Notes: generated by a model not told the origin, from the letters alone. 64,000 bases of DNA from Papilionanthe hookeriana x Papilionanthe teres (GCA_022702705.1 CM040427.1:70592783-70656782); one strand, 5' to 3'; positions 46,960 to 60,114 are shown, numbered from the stretch's first letter. Program-made: numbers and translations.

Positions 46960-48290
46960 GATTTAGCCTTAGGACTTCCTTATTGACCATCCTAGCGGAC
47001 TAGTATGCGAGACTTACCTCGCATAGAACTTCGACCCACTTCTTGACCCATTTTTGTGAAGACCTCGCATGAGTAGTCCCAAGTACTCTAATCTTAGTTG
47101 CAAGGGCTAAGGACTAACATGTAGAGAGCCCGAAAATGAGTTCCCATAGGAGCAGACGGCTTTAGGTGAACCCTTAATGGCTCGAACTCGCGCACACCAC
47201 AACTCGACACATTTTTGGCCCGACCGTAGGCGAACTTGTCTAGACGACTCCCGATGACGAAACAGACTACACGGATGCGTCCAGGACGTTGACTTTAGCT
47301 AGTAAAGGCACTCATATTGCTATGGTTCTGCGGGCGAACAGTTGGCACAAAAATCGATGCAAATAAATAATTAATTAGGGGGTGCGGGCTCAGGCTCTGC
47401 CTAAGTTCGATTCGGGCTGAACACGAGTCGGTTATTCCAGGTCGAGTCAATAACGTAATTCGTAATTTGAAAGTTCAAATTTCAAAATAAACCGCCTAAT
47501 TTCATTTTAATGGAGTATTATGACATTCCAATTAGGTCGGAACATAAACTAATTAATTTCGCGCGTAACGACTATCTCGAGAGGGGACGCGTACAAAATA
47601 TTCCTAGTTATCGTCTTCATGGTGAATCTCACCTCTGAGCAAAAAGCTTTCTTCCTCCTTATTCGACCTTCCCGACTCCCCTCTTTGGCATGATCTGCTC
47701 GACCGCTCGCTTCTACAGCTTCAAGTATCGCACCTCTCCTCTGAACCGCACCGAAAACCCTCTCCTGTTCGGTCCCCCTCTCCCTAACTTGATTCCAGCT
47801 CCCTCACGCAGAAAGAAATCCCGCTCGCCTGCTCCTCCCTTAGAGATAGAACGCCCCATTCGACCCCCTCGTTTCTCCCTCTGCACCTAGACATTCGATC
47901 TCACCTCGACACCAAAAGCCTTCGGCAATCGCAACTCACCCACTCGCCTCTTCTCCGCTCGACTCGAAACCCTCTCTGCGACCAGAAATCCCGCTTCCGC
48001 TCCCCTCTTGATCTCACATCTTCTCCGCGAGACCGAACCCCACTCGCCTCCCTCAGGCGCTCGCCCAAAGCCCTAGCCGCACTCGCTCGAGGCTGAAGCC
48101 CGCTCGATCCCGCTCGCTTCTTCTTCTCGAGACCGAAGGCCTCACCGTCACCTCGCCTGCTTCTTCCTTACGCAGAAGACCTCGCTTGCTCCGACATCCC
48201 CCCACTGCCAAACACCCGACGCTGAAGCTCCTCCGGCATCCTCTACTGCAATCCCAAAGTAGTTTTGTGCCACCTATTGGTAAGCCTCAT
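46960..48290. other. GC-rich leader-like island, probably in VTE1 intron
   Basis: After a mixed stretch (46960-47590) comes a strongly CT/GC-rich block (47640-48275) with repeated ctcgc, gaccgaa and cctcg words, then a donor-like g|gtaagcc at 48280. It looks like a gene leader plus intron start on the plus strand. The one open frame (47690-47890) ends early and has no domain. It may be a nested or captured promoter, or an LTR region; not resolved. Confidence 0.3.
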
Positions 48291-49149
48291 CCCGAATTTA
48301 TGTTGTTTAAGATATTCCTTCATACAGATTAAATTCATCATCATCATTAGCCTTATACTAATTGCATTGATTAGCTTTATGAGATTCCTTTACCCATGAA
48401 TTTTGAACGGGGACCTATTTTTGAGAAAGAAAAGAGAATGGGTTAAAATGTGATTATCACAGTTAGAGATTTTCTTGTTATTTGAGCTATTCACAGTTTT
48501 ACATCATTATGAATGGGATGAATTATTTTGTGTGTAAGATTGTTATACAAAAGAAATTGTTATTCATGATTATCTTATGCAAAGGTGGAATTAAACGTTG
48601 TGGCTTCTTTCATATCAAGCATGCACTCTTACCTCACAATTACATGCTTGAAAATACCTTGAAAAGATTGAAAATTTAATTGAGCACCTGCTTCAAGTTG
48701 TATCCAATTGTTAAAGGCTATAATTAGTTTATTCTTATTTGGAAACATCGACTATTTTTTCTTTCTTTTGCTTCATGATTCGGATGTTTTGAGAAATTAT
48801 ACAACTAGCTTTACATTGTTTTATGATTTTGGAATTGGGAGGTTGTTGTCAAATTTGTGTTGCTTTGTAATTTGGACTTGGGGAAAGCTGCAGCTAGCTT
48901 ATTCTTTACCTCATAGTTAGATCTTTTGGAAGTTACAATTGGATTTGCTTTGTTTTGTTCTATAGAGCTGCAGTTAATCTTGTTGCACTATTTGGAAAAT
49001 TTAAGAGTCATTTTAGAATCACACGTGCCACTTTGTGCTCCATTTGAATGCCAATTTATTCACTGGTTTTTGGGCTTTGTGAGGGCTGTCCGGAGCTGTT
49101 TGAATGCTGTTTGGAGTATTTGGAAGCTGTAGGAGAGTTGAGAGAAGCT

Positions 49150-49665
49150 TAGAATTGCTGTCTGGAGTGTTTGGAAGCTATAGGAGTGTTGTTTGGGTTT
49201 TGTAGTGGCTGTTTGGACCCTTTTAGGTGCTATTTGGACTTTATAATCGTTGTTGGGAGCTGTAGGAATTTCATTATTGCTGTCCGGAGCCTTTTTATTG
49301 CTTTTTGGAGCTTTATACTTGCTGCCCCGAGCCATAGGAGAGCTGGGGGAAGAGTAGAATTGCTGTTTGGATTGTGTGGAAGCCTTGGGAGTGCTGTTGG
49401 AGGCTTAGAAGTGCTGTAGGAAGCCGTTTGAGTGCTGTTGGTAGGAGAGCTGGGGGAAGAGTAGAATTGCTATTTGGAGTGTTTGGAAGCTATTGGAGTG
49501 TTGTTTGGGCTTTGTAGTGGCTGTTTGCACCCTTTTAGGTGCTGTTTGGACTTCATAATTGTTGTTGGGAGCTGTAGGGACTTCATTATTGTTGTCCGGA
49601 GCTTTCTTATTGCTGTTTGGAGCTTTATACTTGCTGCCCCGAGCTGTAGGAGGTCGTAGGATCAC
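49150..49665. repeat. Tandem duplication, spacing about 312 bp
   Basis: The stretch agaattgct-t-tggagtgtttggaagct through tatacttgctgccccgagc (49151-49335) recurs at 49463-49645. A shorter partial unit (gctgggggaagagtagaatt) occurs at 49341 and 49450. Both copies are open on the minus strand over 80-90 residues with parallel Lys/Ala/Pro-rich peptides, but there are no start or domain signs of a gene. Confidence 0.75.
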
Positions 49666-50079
49666 CGTATAAGCTTGCTAGTTGCTGCCCAGAGTTTTAG
49701 AAAGCTAGTTAGGTGCTGCCTATTGTTGTAGTTGGCCGTTTGGAGCTAGTTAGGTGCTTCCCAGAGTTGTAGGGGCCTTAGAATTTCTGTTTAAGCTTGC
49801 TAGCTGCTATTTGACAGCATTTCGACACTGTTTTGGGGTTTCACGCGATCGTTATTCAAACGTCTTTAGGCCCGACTCACTTGCTTTTCCCCCCATTTTG
49901 GCTTTACTAGTTTTGGAAGTGGGTCGGCCTCTTTTGGTCTCTTGTTTTATTTTTCTTTTAAAACGGTTGAGTCAAAACGGAAATTTCCTATTTAATTATT
50001 TAGAAGACACTTAGATATTTGAGGGATAGTTAGGAAACACTTAACTGAGCAAAAAACATCTTAGATCACTTCAAACACA

Positions 50080-50380
50080 AGTTACAGTGTAAGCTTCCTA
50101 GATTTTGGGAGCACACCCTAGTTAAGAGTTCATCCACCCAATTTTCAGTGTAGCCTTCTTAGACTTAAAAGCACACCTTAGATGAGAGTTCATCCACCTA
50201 ATTTTCAGTATAGGCTTCTTAGATTTTAGGAGCACACCCTAGGTGAGAGTTCATCCACCTAATCCACAGTGTATGCTTCCTAGATTTTAGTACACCCTAG
50301 AGAGAGCCCATCGACCTAATCCTCAGTGTAGTCTTCCTGGATTTTAGGGGCACAGCTCATCCATCTAATTTTCAAATAAT
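50080..50380. repeat. Tandem repeat, unit about 60 bp, five copies
   Basis: Units of tcttagattttaggagcaca ccctaggtgagagttcatcc acctaattttcagtgtagc type, spaced 60-61 bp. Later units shrink. Noncoding. Confidence 0.85.
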
Positions 50381-51893
50381 GAAGCTAGACACTAGACCAT
50401 AGTTCACAAACTGATCAAGGCACTAGACATGGGGATGCACCGAGACGTAGCTCACACTTCCTTAATAAAATCAATTGTGGAATTCCCAACATGACTTAAC
50501 CTATAGTGAAACCCAATGCACCGGGATATGAGCATTAACATTAAGCTCAGATTCTTCTGGCAATTGGGGATATTTGTTTTGCCACGTGTGAATCATCGGA
50601 CTGCTGTAAGTCTGAGGTCTAAGTGGTTAGGGCGATGATAATAATGTTAATGTGTTAAACGAGGAATACGATGCGAGAATTTTTACAATAGTATCTCCTA
50701 CCTCAAAGACCTTTAATAAATGAGAGGAAAGGACTAATGCTACTATTCGCCGACTCTTGGTGAGATTGTTTCCCCCGATGATCTTAGGTCGCAGAGTAGT
50801 CACAACGACGATTATAGTAGTAGTAGCATGCTATCTTCTTTTTATAAAGATCTTACGATAATAAAACAAAATTCTCTTTTCATCATAACGAAGCTCGTAT
50901 AAAAACTTAAACAATAGTATATTGCATGAAAATAAAAGAATTCTTCTTATGAAAACTTATAAAGATCCATGGTTAGTCATTTGGATTGAGGTTAAGGACT
51001 GTCCTTCGCAGATCGTCGGGTCAGTAACTCTTGTTTAAGTTCAAGAAGCACACAGTCCAGCTTTGAGCCCCCACTTTTACTAATGTCTTACACCCAGTTC
51101 TGATTTTCTATACGTGACTACGATTTGTGCCTGTAATTTCTACGACTCATTTTTTTTACTTCTGTGTTGGGTTTTCTTGTTTTGCTTACTTTTCTTGCGA
51201 GTTTATTTAAATCTATAGCAAATCATACTATGCTTGCAATACAAATCATGCAGCAGTAGCAGATGCCTAGGTACGCTTTTACAGTTTATTTACAGCATTT
51301 TACTTTACTGCAATTTACTTTTCAAGTACCTTTTATATACCTGCAATTTGTTTATTTTGCATGCAAAATCAGAACTGAAACTGAAAATGAAACAAAAAAG
51401 AACAAAACCAAAACTCAAAACATTGAAACACACTTGGCAAAATCATTTGAACCTTAGACATTAGGACTGCTACTTCAACAAGAACTCGGAGCTAAATGAG
51501 TGGGCAGTACAACGAGGAGTTTGGAGCACACACCGTGGGCAACGCGATGAGGATCTGCAGAAGAACATCTTCGAGCAAACACGTCTATAAAAGCAGAACT
51601 TTTTCATAGTCTAAATAACAACCTATAAGACTTCAAGGTTCACTTTCCCCTTGGACTTCTGTGCAACCGTGTTGTGCGGCGTAAATCCTAACTCGCTTTG
51701 GGTTCTGAGGTTGTCGTACGGTACAACGTAAATCCACTTTTCTCTGCGGGCTACTTGCATAATCAGGTATTATGCAAGTGTAAGTCCCAAATAATAAAAT
51801 TTACAGGATTGAAATACTTAAATAACACCATCTCCAAAACACAGCCACATAGTAGGATAGTTTGGGAAGTCACTTATTGTTCTCCTCAGGAGC

Positions 51894-52273
51894 TGTGACG
51901 TCCCCTACCTTTTCCTTCCTTTAGACTCCTGAAAATAACTATTCCCACATTTGAGTCACTCTCACTTGCTTTTCCACGTCCTACTGTGAAAACTTAAACT
52001 TTGAGATTCTTGAAGAAAAAACCACCAATCATTATCGAGAGTTTTCTCAAGTGACATCGGTCATTCGAGATGTAATTAACTATAGGGGCTTGCCTATATA
52101 GGAACTTGAAACCCAGGTAAAATAAACTCTACCTAATTCTTATATTAAGTTGGGGAACTAGTCGGTCACACATAAAAGTTTGCAGGCCAAACGGATGTCA
52201 CAAACCTCATAGTTTGCATGATTGGGTTCACCACCGCGGGATACACTTACCTTTCCAGAGGGTGTATTATTCA
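51894..52273 (+). mobile_element. Putative LTR (380 bp) of a truncated retrotransposon
   Basis: Begins tgtgacgtcccctacc, a common LTR start, contains ctatataggaact as a possible TATA region, and ends attattca. It is followed directly by a primer-binding-site-like tggtatcagac. No second LTR and no gag/pol were found nearby. Confidence 0.5.
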
Positions 52274-52285
52274 TGGTATCAGACA
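52274..52285 (+). other. Primer-binding-site-like sequence
   Basis: tggtatcagaca agrees with the initiator-tRNA-Met primer site (tggtatcagagc) at ten or more positions and directly follows the LTR-like CA end. Confidence 0.5.
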
Positions 52286-52289
52286 CGAT

Positions 52290-53515
52290 TATGCAAACTA
52301 TTGGGTAAATGAGATCCATACGGTCTCATTTTTCAAAATTAAAATACACTATTTTCAAAACTACTTTAAAAAATCATATACCTTTTATATTAAACTAAAT
52401 CATTAAATCATTTATTATCTTTCAAAAATGCGGCCGACAGCATCTTATTTCTACTTTGTCCTCCCACATCTCTCCCTTTACCTCTCCATTCAACACACAA
52501 GTATGGCCTCTCACTCGCAACACACAACCACCATCACTCATTGGCTCCTCCCTTGCTCATGTTGCACAACACTAGACCTCACAATGAGCCATGCAAACCA
52601 CTGCCTACTCTCACCAACCCTTGTAATTGTCATTGCATCTCTCCTGCTCTAGGTTGTTAGCCACAACTTCACCTTTCCTCATCTACAAGTAAAGTCATCA
52701 ATGGTTCAGACGCTACAATCATAGCCCTATAGTGGATTAACAATTTCATGAATTAGTATAGAGTGATATTGGAAGAGATTGTGAATTCTTGTGAGGGCAA
52801 ATTATATGGAATTTTGTATAGTGTGACTATTTGGAGAGTAAATAAAGAGATGCAAAACACTCTGATGGGGAAATTAGAGTTTTTTTGGGAGAGGATAGTA
52901 AGTTGTCAGAGGATTAGAATTTATTTCAGAAAGCAAATCACATAGTTTATGTGGGACTCTTGAGTTTTTATGATTCTTCAATTGCATTTGTTAATAATTA
53001 TAAATGTTTATGTTTGAAGGTTCTAAAATTTTGTCAATGCTCTAGTGTCTATTCTTTAAGGTTTAATTTACAGCCATTGTCTACGTTGAGCCACATGCTA
53101 CATTAAAGTTAACTTTAATTAGGTCATCTTTGAAATAGAGCCTGCCATGATCATTCTGCATTGCTTTTCTATTTTTATTTTATTATTTAGAGATTTGACC
53201 TTATTATTAGATGCATGTTTGCTTTTGCATTCTCTTCTAAAATGTGATGCATTCCAGCGCATGCATCATATTCACAACCATAGATCATATGGAGAATATA
53301 AGGAAAGCATTTCAAATAAATTATCAGCACATGTGTAGTCAGCCCTAATTTTTTTTAACAAAAATTTTATAACCAGTCAACCATAAGCGTGGAACTTCAA
53401 GCAGTGGCAAAGAATCACTAGTTAACTGAGGGAGGAAAAAAAGAAAAACAAAATATACCATAATTTAAAAGCATGACAAGGAATCATTTGATGAAAAAGA
53501 ATCCCATGAAACACA
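52290..53515. other. Unidentified intronic stretch
   Basis: AT-rich with no recognised domain. If the LTR call at 51894 is right, this would be the start of a decayed internal region. Confidence 0.25.
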
Positions 53516-53519
53516 TTTA

Positions 53520-54190
53520 AAATTTCTTCTCATCCTTCGTCATCTTCACTATACTGCACGCCATGTCATCCCCTTTTCCGCTTCTATAAGCCGCGTAAAT
53601 CTTCACACTGTACTTTGCTTCCCGTCTCCTTGTTTTCCTCTACTCCGATACCTTTCTGCAATCTCCCCCCAGCACCAAAGTCGTAGTATTCCTTTGTCTC
53701 CCTAATGCTTGCCCCACATCGACGCTGTTGAACCGCTCTATCGATCCTTGTTGCTCCTTGCACAATGCCACTCCACCTCCATCTCCATTCACGAAATCGA
53801 CGCCGGAGTCAATCGTCCCCCCCACCACGTCTCTCCAAGCCACAATTCATCTTCCTCCACTCTACCCTAGCCCGCACGCCAGAGTCATCCATACCCTCTC
53901 TGCCCTAACTCGCGCGTAAGATGAACCCTCTGATCTTCCCGTCCCTGTCTTCTTCCTCCAACCAGCCCGCACCGCAACCTTCATGGTATAGTCATGTCTA
54001 AGGCTAGCAAGGGAAATAACGAAGTGATCACAACACATGAAGTCTCCTGAAATCTTAATATACTTCTATTTAAGCTACACTCCGAACCTATTTTTCTCTG
54101 CCCGAAACAACATGTATCTTCTTCCTGCTCGACTCACGTTGCCTGCTTCGCTCAAAACTCTCTGTCCAACCCGCAAAAACCCTTTTCTGT
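53520..54190. other. CT/GC-rich leader-like island
   Basis: Less AT-rich, CT-rich block with short open frames on both strands (53640-53843 minus, 53728-53919 plus). No recognised domain. Similar in texture to 47640-48275 and 63570-63830. Confidence 0.25.
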
Positions 54191-55165
54191 CCAGCCAGTG
54201 GGAAAGCAACTAAGGAATTGCAGCATATAGAGACCACCGTCAACTTACCTAAGCCTTTTCTGCCCTATCCATTTATTTGAACTATTAGTCCGTATTGTAT
54301 AAAAAATCATAAAAAAATGTGTTTTATTTTATTGTCTCGTTAATTAACGTAGCCAATCTCGCACCAAATTGTATAAATTGAGTGGGAGGATAATTTTTAA
54401 ATGTACATCAAGAAGCTCGAGCACCAATTAACAGAAATTAAGTATTGTTTGGAAAAATTGCAGACTTTTTAGGATAACTTTTATAAAATTCATGGGATTT
54501 AAAGACCCGTCAAATAGGAAATGTGAGTACTAGTCTATCGGAACTAAGTACCATTCAGAGAAAGTAAAGTACGACTAGGAAAAATGCTTACTTGTAATTT
54601 GACAATTTTTTCTGGTATATTGAATGCATGTTGCTCCCCGACTACGATATCTCGCGACCCTGACTAGCGAGTCTTATAAGACAATTGAGAAGGTTGGCAA
54701 TCTTTCAGTGCCCCTAACGGCAGTTTATGTCAGGAGGCTTCCAAAATTTCTTAGTGATTTGAACTTTCAAATAATATAAAAATATGGATTGTTTGGGCTC
54801 TAAAAATGACATAAAATTAAAGGAAAATGCATGTTAAAAAAATAAAAAATAATAGTTAAACCTAGTAGAAATCATTTCAAGAGAATAAATTACAAGCATT
54901 TGAGACTTGTTTAAGATTCATGAAAAATTGAATGGCTCGTCAATTAATATAATTGAACTTCTCTGACTTCAAAATTCTATCATATTGAAAAATGAATAAA
55001 TAAAAATATGTCTTAAAGTAAATGACTCTTTATGTGATCCATTTTTAAGACATAGGTTGGGGCTAAATTTAACCATATAATTGTCATTAGAAATGCTAAA
55101 CTATGACTTAATATGCATTTTCACCGCCGAATCCACAACTCAATTATGCGAGCAACCAGAAGGCA
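54190..55165. other. Unidentified AT-rich stretch
   Basis: Nothing recognised. It ends with agaaggcagtaaaaggctca, where the duplicated unit begins. Confidence 0.3.
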
Positions 55166-56080
55166 GTAAAAGGCTCAAAATAAAATTTTGCAGCAATCCA
55201 AATTCATAATACTTGCATAAGCATTCAAGATATTAAATAATTTCATAACCCAATGAAAGCGCCATTAGATTCACAATATGTTTGCAAGCGAACAGAAGGC
55301 AGTACTTAAAGAGCTTAAAAGGGAAATTTTTGCCGACACCAAATTTTTTATTCAAATAAGGCAAATTCACATAATTTCAAGTCTTATATGTTTTATTTTT
55401 AAAGCAATTACTGATTCAGTTCATTCTTTAAAATTATACAAATTGTCTTAAGACATATAAAATTGTCTAAAATATGCAAATATATGAAATTAAACACTAG
55501 TATGTGCTCCACCGAAATAAACTAAATATTTTAAATTGAACGGTTTGAGAATGTTGTGTGGGTTAAAATAAAATATTTTCACTCAAGTTGCCCCTATTTT
55601 TGAAAAGTATAGTTGTTTTCTTTTTTCAAAGAGTCTGCACTTATTTCAAAATAATAAAAGTTTTGAATTGAATTTTGGCTTAACATCAACCTTGATCATA
55701 TATGTTTGAGACCAGCAATGTTATTAAACTCCATAATCACAGATAGAGTATAAAATGCTAAGAGTGTGAGCGTTTTGGTAAACACAACCGCAAAAGCAAA
55801 TAATATTTGCAATCATAATAATTACCAAATGAAACTTGTGAGCGCTCACAAGAAATGGAATTTAAGGACAATGAAAGTAAAACACCTACATCTACATCCC
55901 AAATACGCCACTCAAGATAAGTCAATAAAATCCCTCCTATGCCAACGCCAACCTAATAGAGTACACTTGCATCCACCTACATTTAAGTTTAGCAGATTCC
56001 ACTCATTAATTCAATGCATGGGCACCACTCCAAATTCCCCATAGACTTTAGTGAGTGCAAGGCTGGAGAAACTATATTCT

Positions 56081-56082
<2 letters not shown>

Positions 56083-56157
<75 letters not shown>
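56083..56157. repeat. (TA)n microsatellite
   Basis: About 37 TA repeats. Copy 2 has only a short version at the same place (57631-57640). Confidence 0.92.
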
Positions 56158-56159
<2 letters not shown>

Positions 56160-56411
56160 AACAATGGTGGAGAAACTATATTCTCTTATTCCTTGAAAAC
56201 AAAGTTACAACCTTTTCCTTTATTATAGGGGGACTGGCTAGGGAAAACATAATAAAGACTATTATAACTTATCAAATATAAGATCAAACAAAAAATAAAA
56301 GACATATAACATAACAAGAAATTATTAAAAAAAAGCTAAAATAGAAAACTCCCTCCAATAGCTTCCACATATTGAACCTGTGGGTCCTATATGGCTAACG
56401 GACTAAGCCAC

Positions 56412-56645
56412 CTAACAGGAACAGAATTCCACAACCCCACAAGTTGGGTTATAGATGTTGTAAAAACTTAGCTTGGTATTAAAATTAGTGAAGTTCCCTA
56501 AAGGTAAGGATTTAGTAAAGGCAACAGCGACTTGAAGATGAGTTGGAATGTTGATTAAGTGTTTAATGCTATCATTGATCTTTAGAGAAAAAATTCTATC
56601 AATTTCAATGTGTTTGGTCCTGTAATGATGCAGGGTTCTTTGCAA
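56412..56645 (-). pseudogene. Copia RNase H C-terminus, duplicated copy
   Basis: Contains HYRTKHIEIDRIFSLKINDS and IPTHLQVAVAFTKSLPLGNF, the copia RNase H end (TKHIEID...IPT..Q.AD.FTKSL). Same region as 57898-58194. Confidence 0.85.
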
Positions 56646-56713
56646 TACAAATGAAGACTTGGCTGTCGCAGAACATCTTTATGAGATTGACTGTGGAACA
56701 GCTCAACTCATTA

Positions 56714-58199
56714 AAAGGCTCAAAATAAAATTTTTCAGCAATCCAAATTCATAATACTTGCTAAGCATTCAAAATATTAAATAATTTCATAACCCAATGA
56801 AAGCGCCATTAGATTCACAATATGTTTGCAAGCGAACAGAAGGCAATATTTAAAGAGTTTAAAAGTGAAATTTTTGTCGGCATCAAATTTTTTATTCAAA
56901 TAAGGCAATTCACATAATTTCAAGTCTTATATGTTTTATTTTTAAAGCAATTACTGATTCAGTTCACGCTTTAAAATTATACAAATTGTCTTAAGACATA
57001 AAATTGTCTAAAATATGCAAATATATGAAATTAAACACTAGTATGTGCTCCACTGAAATAAACTAAATATTTTAAATTGAATGGTTTGAGAATGTTGTGT
57101 GGGTTAAAATAAAATATTTTCACTCAAGTTGCCCCTATTTTTGAAAAGTATAGTTTTTTTCTTTTTTCAAAGAGTCTTCACTTATTTCAAAATAATAAAA
57201 GTTTTTAATTGAATTTTGACTTAACATCAACCTTGATCATATATGTTTGAGCCCAACAATGTTATTAAACTCCATAATCATAGATAGAGTATAAAATGCT
57301 ACGAGTGTGAGCGTAAGAGTTCATGCACAAGAAAATTTGGCAACCGCAAAAGCAAATAATATTTGCAATCATAATAATTACCAAGAGAAACATGTTAGTA
57401 CACACAAGAAATGGAATTTAAGGACAATGAAAGTAAAACACCTACATCTACATCGCAAACACACCTCTCAAGAGAAGTCAATAAAATCCCTCTTATGCTA
57501 ACCCCAACCTAATAGAGTACACTTGCATCCACCTACATTTAAGTTTAGCAGATTCCACTCATTAATTCAATGCATGGGCATCAATCCAAATTTCGCATAG
57601 ACTTTAGTGAGTGCAAGGCTATTCTCTTCTACATATATATATTGAACAAAGGTGGAGAAACTATATTCTCTTATTCCTTCAAAACAAAGTTACAATCTTT
57701 CCCTTTATTATAGGGGGACCGGCTAGGAAAAACATAATAAAGACTATTATAACTTACCAAATATCAGATCAAACAAAAAATAAAAGACATGTAACATAAC
57801 AAGAAATGATTAAAAAAAAAACTAAAATAGAAAACTCCCTCCAATAGCTTCCACATATTGAACCTGTGGGTCCCATATGGCTAACGGTCTAGGCCACCTA
57901 ACAGGAACAGAATTCCACACCCCCACAAGTTGGGTCATAGATGTTGTAAAAACTTAGCTTGGTATTAAAATTAGTGAAGCTCCCTGAAGGTAAGGATTTA
58001 GTGAAGGCAACAACGACTTGAAGATGAGTTGGAATGCAGATTAAGTGTATAATGCTATCATTGACCTTTAGAGAAAAAATTCTATCAATTTCAATGTGTT
58101 TGGTCCTGTAATGATGCACAGGGTTCTTTGCAATACAACTGAAGACTTGGCTGTCGCAGAACATCTTTATGAGATTGACTGTATAACATCTCAACTCAT
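56714..58199. repeat. 1.5-kb tandem duplication, copy 2
   Basis: Direct repeat of 55168-56713, shorter mainly because the (TA)n is not expanded. It ends tctcaactcatt, after which the copia sequence continues uninterrupted, so copy 2 is the one in original context. Confidence 0.88.
57898..58194 (-). pseudogene. Copia RNase H C-terminus, original copy
   Basis: HYRTKHIEIDRIFSLKVNDS, IPTHLQVVVAFTKSLPSGSF and FNTKLSFYNIYDPTCGGVEF. It joins to the rest of the copia pol on its 5' side. Confidence 0.87.
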
Positions 58200-58806
58200 T
58201 TAATAACCTTTGGATCTACCTCCTTCAAAAATTCCCAAAGCAAGTGCTCAATACTTAGATTCTACACTACTTCTAGAGACCACTGTTTGATCATTGTTAC
58301 ACCACGTGAAGATTTCTCCATACATAGGAACAATACCCAGATTTGGATCTTCTATTAATAGGTTCTCGTGCTTAACTAACATTAGTAAACTTCATATCTC
58401 TACTATTTGATTTCTTAAATAATAACCCTCTGTCATGGGTCTTCTTAAGAAACCTCAATACTTTTGTAAACTATGTCCAAATGTTCTTCATTTGGACTAT
58501 TCATATATTAACTTACAATGCTGATAAAATAAACAATATCATATCTAACGTGTGATAGATAGATAAGCTTTCCCACAAATCTCGGATATCTACCCACTGG
58601 CGTCTTTTCTTCCCCTAAATATAACCTTTTGTTGAAATTCATAGGAGTCTCAACAGGTTTACAACCCAACATTTTTGTCTCTTTCAGAAGGTCTAGGATG
58701 CTTCCTTCTTATACTTGATCACTTTCACGCCCAGAAAGCATCTCATAACTTCTAGATCCTTGATTTCAAATTCAATGGCAATAACCTCCTTAATCTTCTC
58801 AATCTT

Positions 58807-58998
58807 TTATTTATCATCACCTGTCAGGATCATAACATCTATATAGACAATGAGTGTACTTTTATTACCTCCGTATGGCTGCTTTAAGAACAATGTAAGA
58901 TTACTTTGGCATTGGATGTGCTCAGTAGATTTCATAGTCTTGGCAAACTTGTCAACAAAAATCGTGGAGACGATTTGAGACCATAAAATGATTTTCAT
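58807..58998 (-). pseudogene. Copia reverse transcriptase fragment
   Basis: Contains LFLKQPYGGNKSTLIVYIDV and MILTGDDK. The active-site Y-V-D-D is changed to Y-I-D-V, which would abolish activity. Confidence 0.85.
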
Positions 58999-59859
58999 AG
59001 TTTACAAACTATATGTTTATTTGAGTCATTTTCCTGCCCTAGTGGAATCACCATATACATTTCCTTAAGGTATCTTTTCAAAAATGCATTCTTGATATCA
59101 AGTGGATGCAGTTCCCACTATTTTTCAATCCCCAAAAAAAAACTTACAGTATTTTGCTAAGCTACTGATATAGAAGTCTCTTGATAATATATCTCATAAG
59201 ACTAAGTGAAACATTTAACTACCAAACTAGCTTGGAATCTCTCAATGCTCTCATATATTTTGTACTTCCCATTGAACACCCATTTGCACCCAACAGGTCT
59301 TTTATTTGGAGAAAATTTTATAAAAGTTTATGTGACATTTAAATCAAGTGTTTGAATCTTCTCTTCATCTACATTTTCCATTCTGAACTTTGAAATAATT
59401 CATGAATATATTTCATATCTAAAAAATATCAAGATTAGATACAAAAGCTGGATAAGGTGAGAATAACTTCTCATAGGCAACATGCTCCAGGATAAGATAG
59501 TTTGTGCAACTTTTAATGGCTCCTCCACTAGGTTCCACCTCCTTAGAACTTCAGAGATATCTTGATTCATGTTTAGTTGTGAACGATTATGTGGTTGCAT
59601 ATTGTATTTATCTTGTTTAGTGGATTTCTTTCTCCCAATGTACACACGAACGTTTTGATGCATTTCTTTGTAGTCAATCTCAGGTTTGATATCCTCAAGA
59701 AGTGAAACTTGGGAGACAGGATGGTTGGAGGGAAGTAGAATAGATTGCAGTGACTAATTCAAAAACTGATATACACCCAAACTATCCACCTTAATTTCTG
59801 ATTTAGGGTGGTAGGATTTTTCAATGAATGCAACATCCATAGAGTTATAGTATTTTTTA

Positions 59860-60114
59860 CTAATGGAAAAAAAAAATTATACCCCTTTTTCTTAGAAGCA
59901 TGACCAATGAAAATATATTTAATGAATTTTGGGTTGAGCGCTGTACGGTTTGGTTTATGACTGTGAATAAAAGAGAGCCAAATATTTTTAGAGGAAGATT
60001 GAATGAGAATGCTCTAAAATGAGGGTATGTTTCCATTAATATACATAGAGGGGGTTTGAATCCAAGAACCCTGCTTGACATTCTATTAATGAGGTAGTGG
60101 TTGTGGCACTGCAT
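59860..60114 (-). pseudogene. Copia integrase C-terminal fragment
   Basis: Contains YLINRMSSRVLGFKPPLCIL and FNLPLKIFGSLLFTVI, matching the integrase end of copia polyproteins. Its zinc-binding part is upstream at about 60430-60590 in broken frames. Confidence 0.82.

Larger units (their letters stand above)
55168..56713. repeat. 1.5-kb tandem duplication, copy 1
   Basis: Begins aaaaggctcaaaataaaatt and is repeated directly from 56714. By eye the first 220 bases differ at about 5 percent of positions. The unit includes anonymous AT-rich DNA, a short open stretch (55766-56044), an LTR-like segment and the C-terminal RNase H of a copia element (minus strand, 56412-56645). Copy 1 carries an expanded (TA)n at 56083-56157. 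Confidence 0.88.

Noticed and set aside
47690..47890. 66-residue Pro/Arg/Ser-rich open frame
   Set aside because: In a CT-rich leader-like block; no homologue recognised and the frame closes early.
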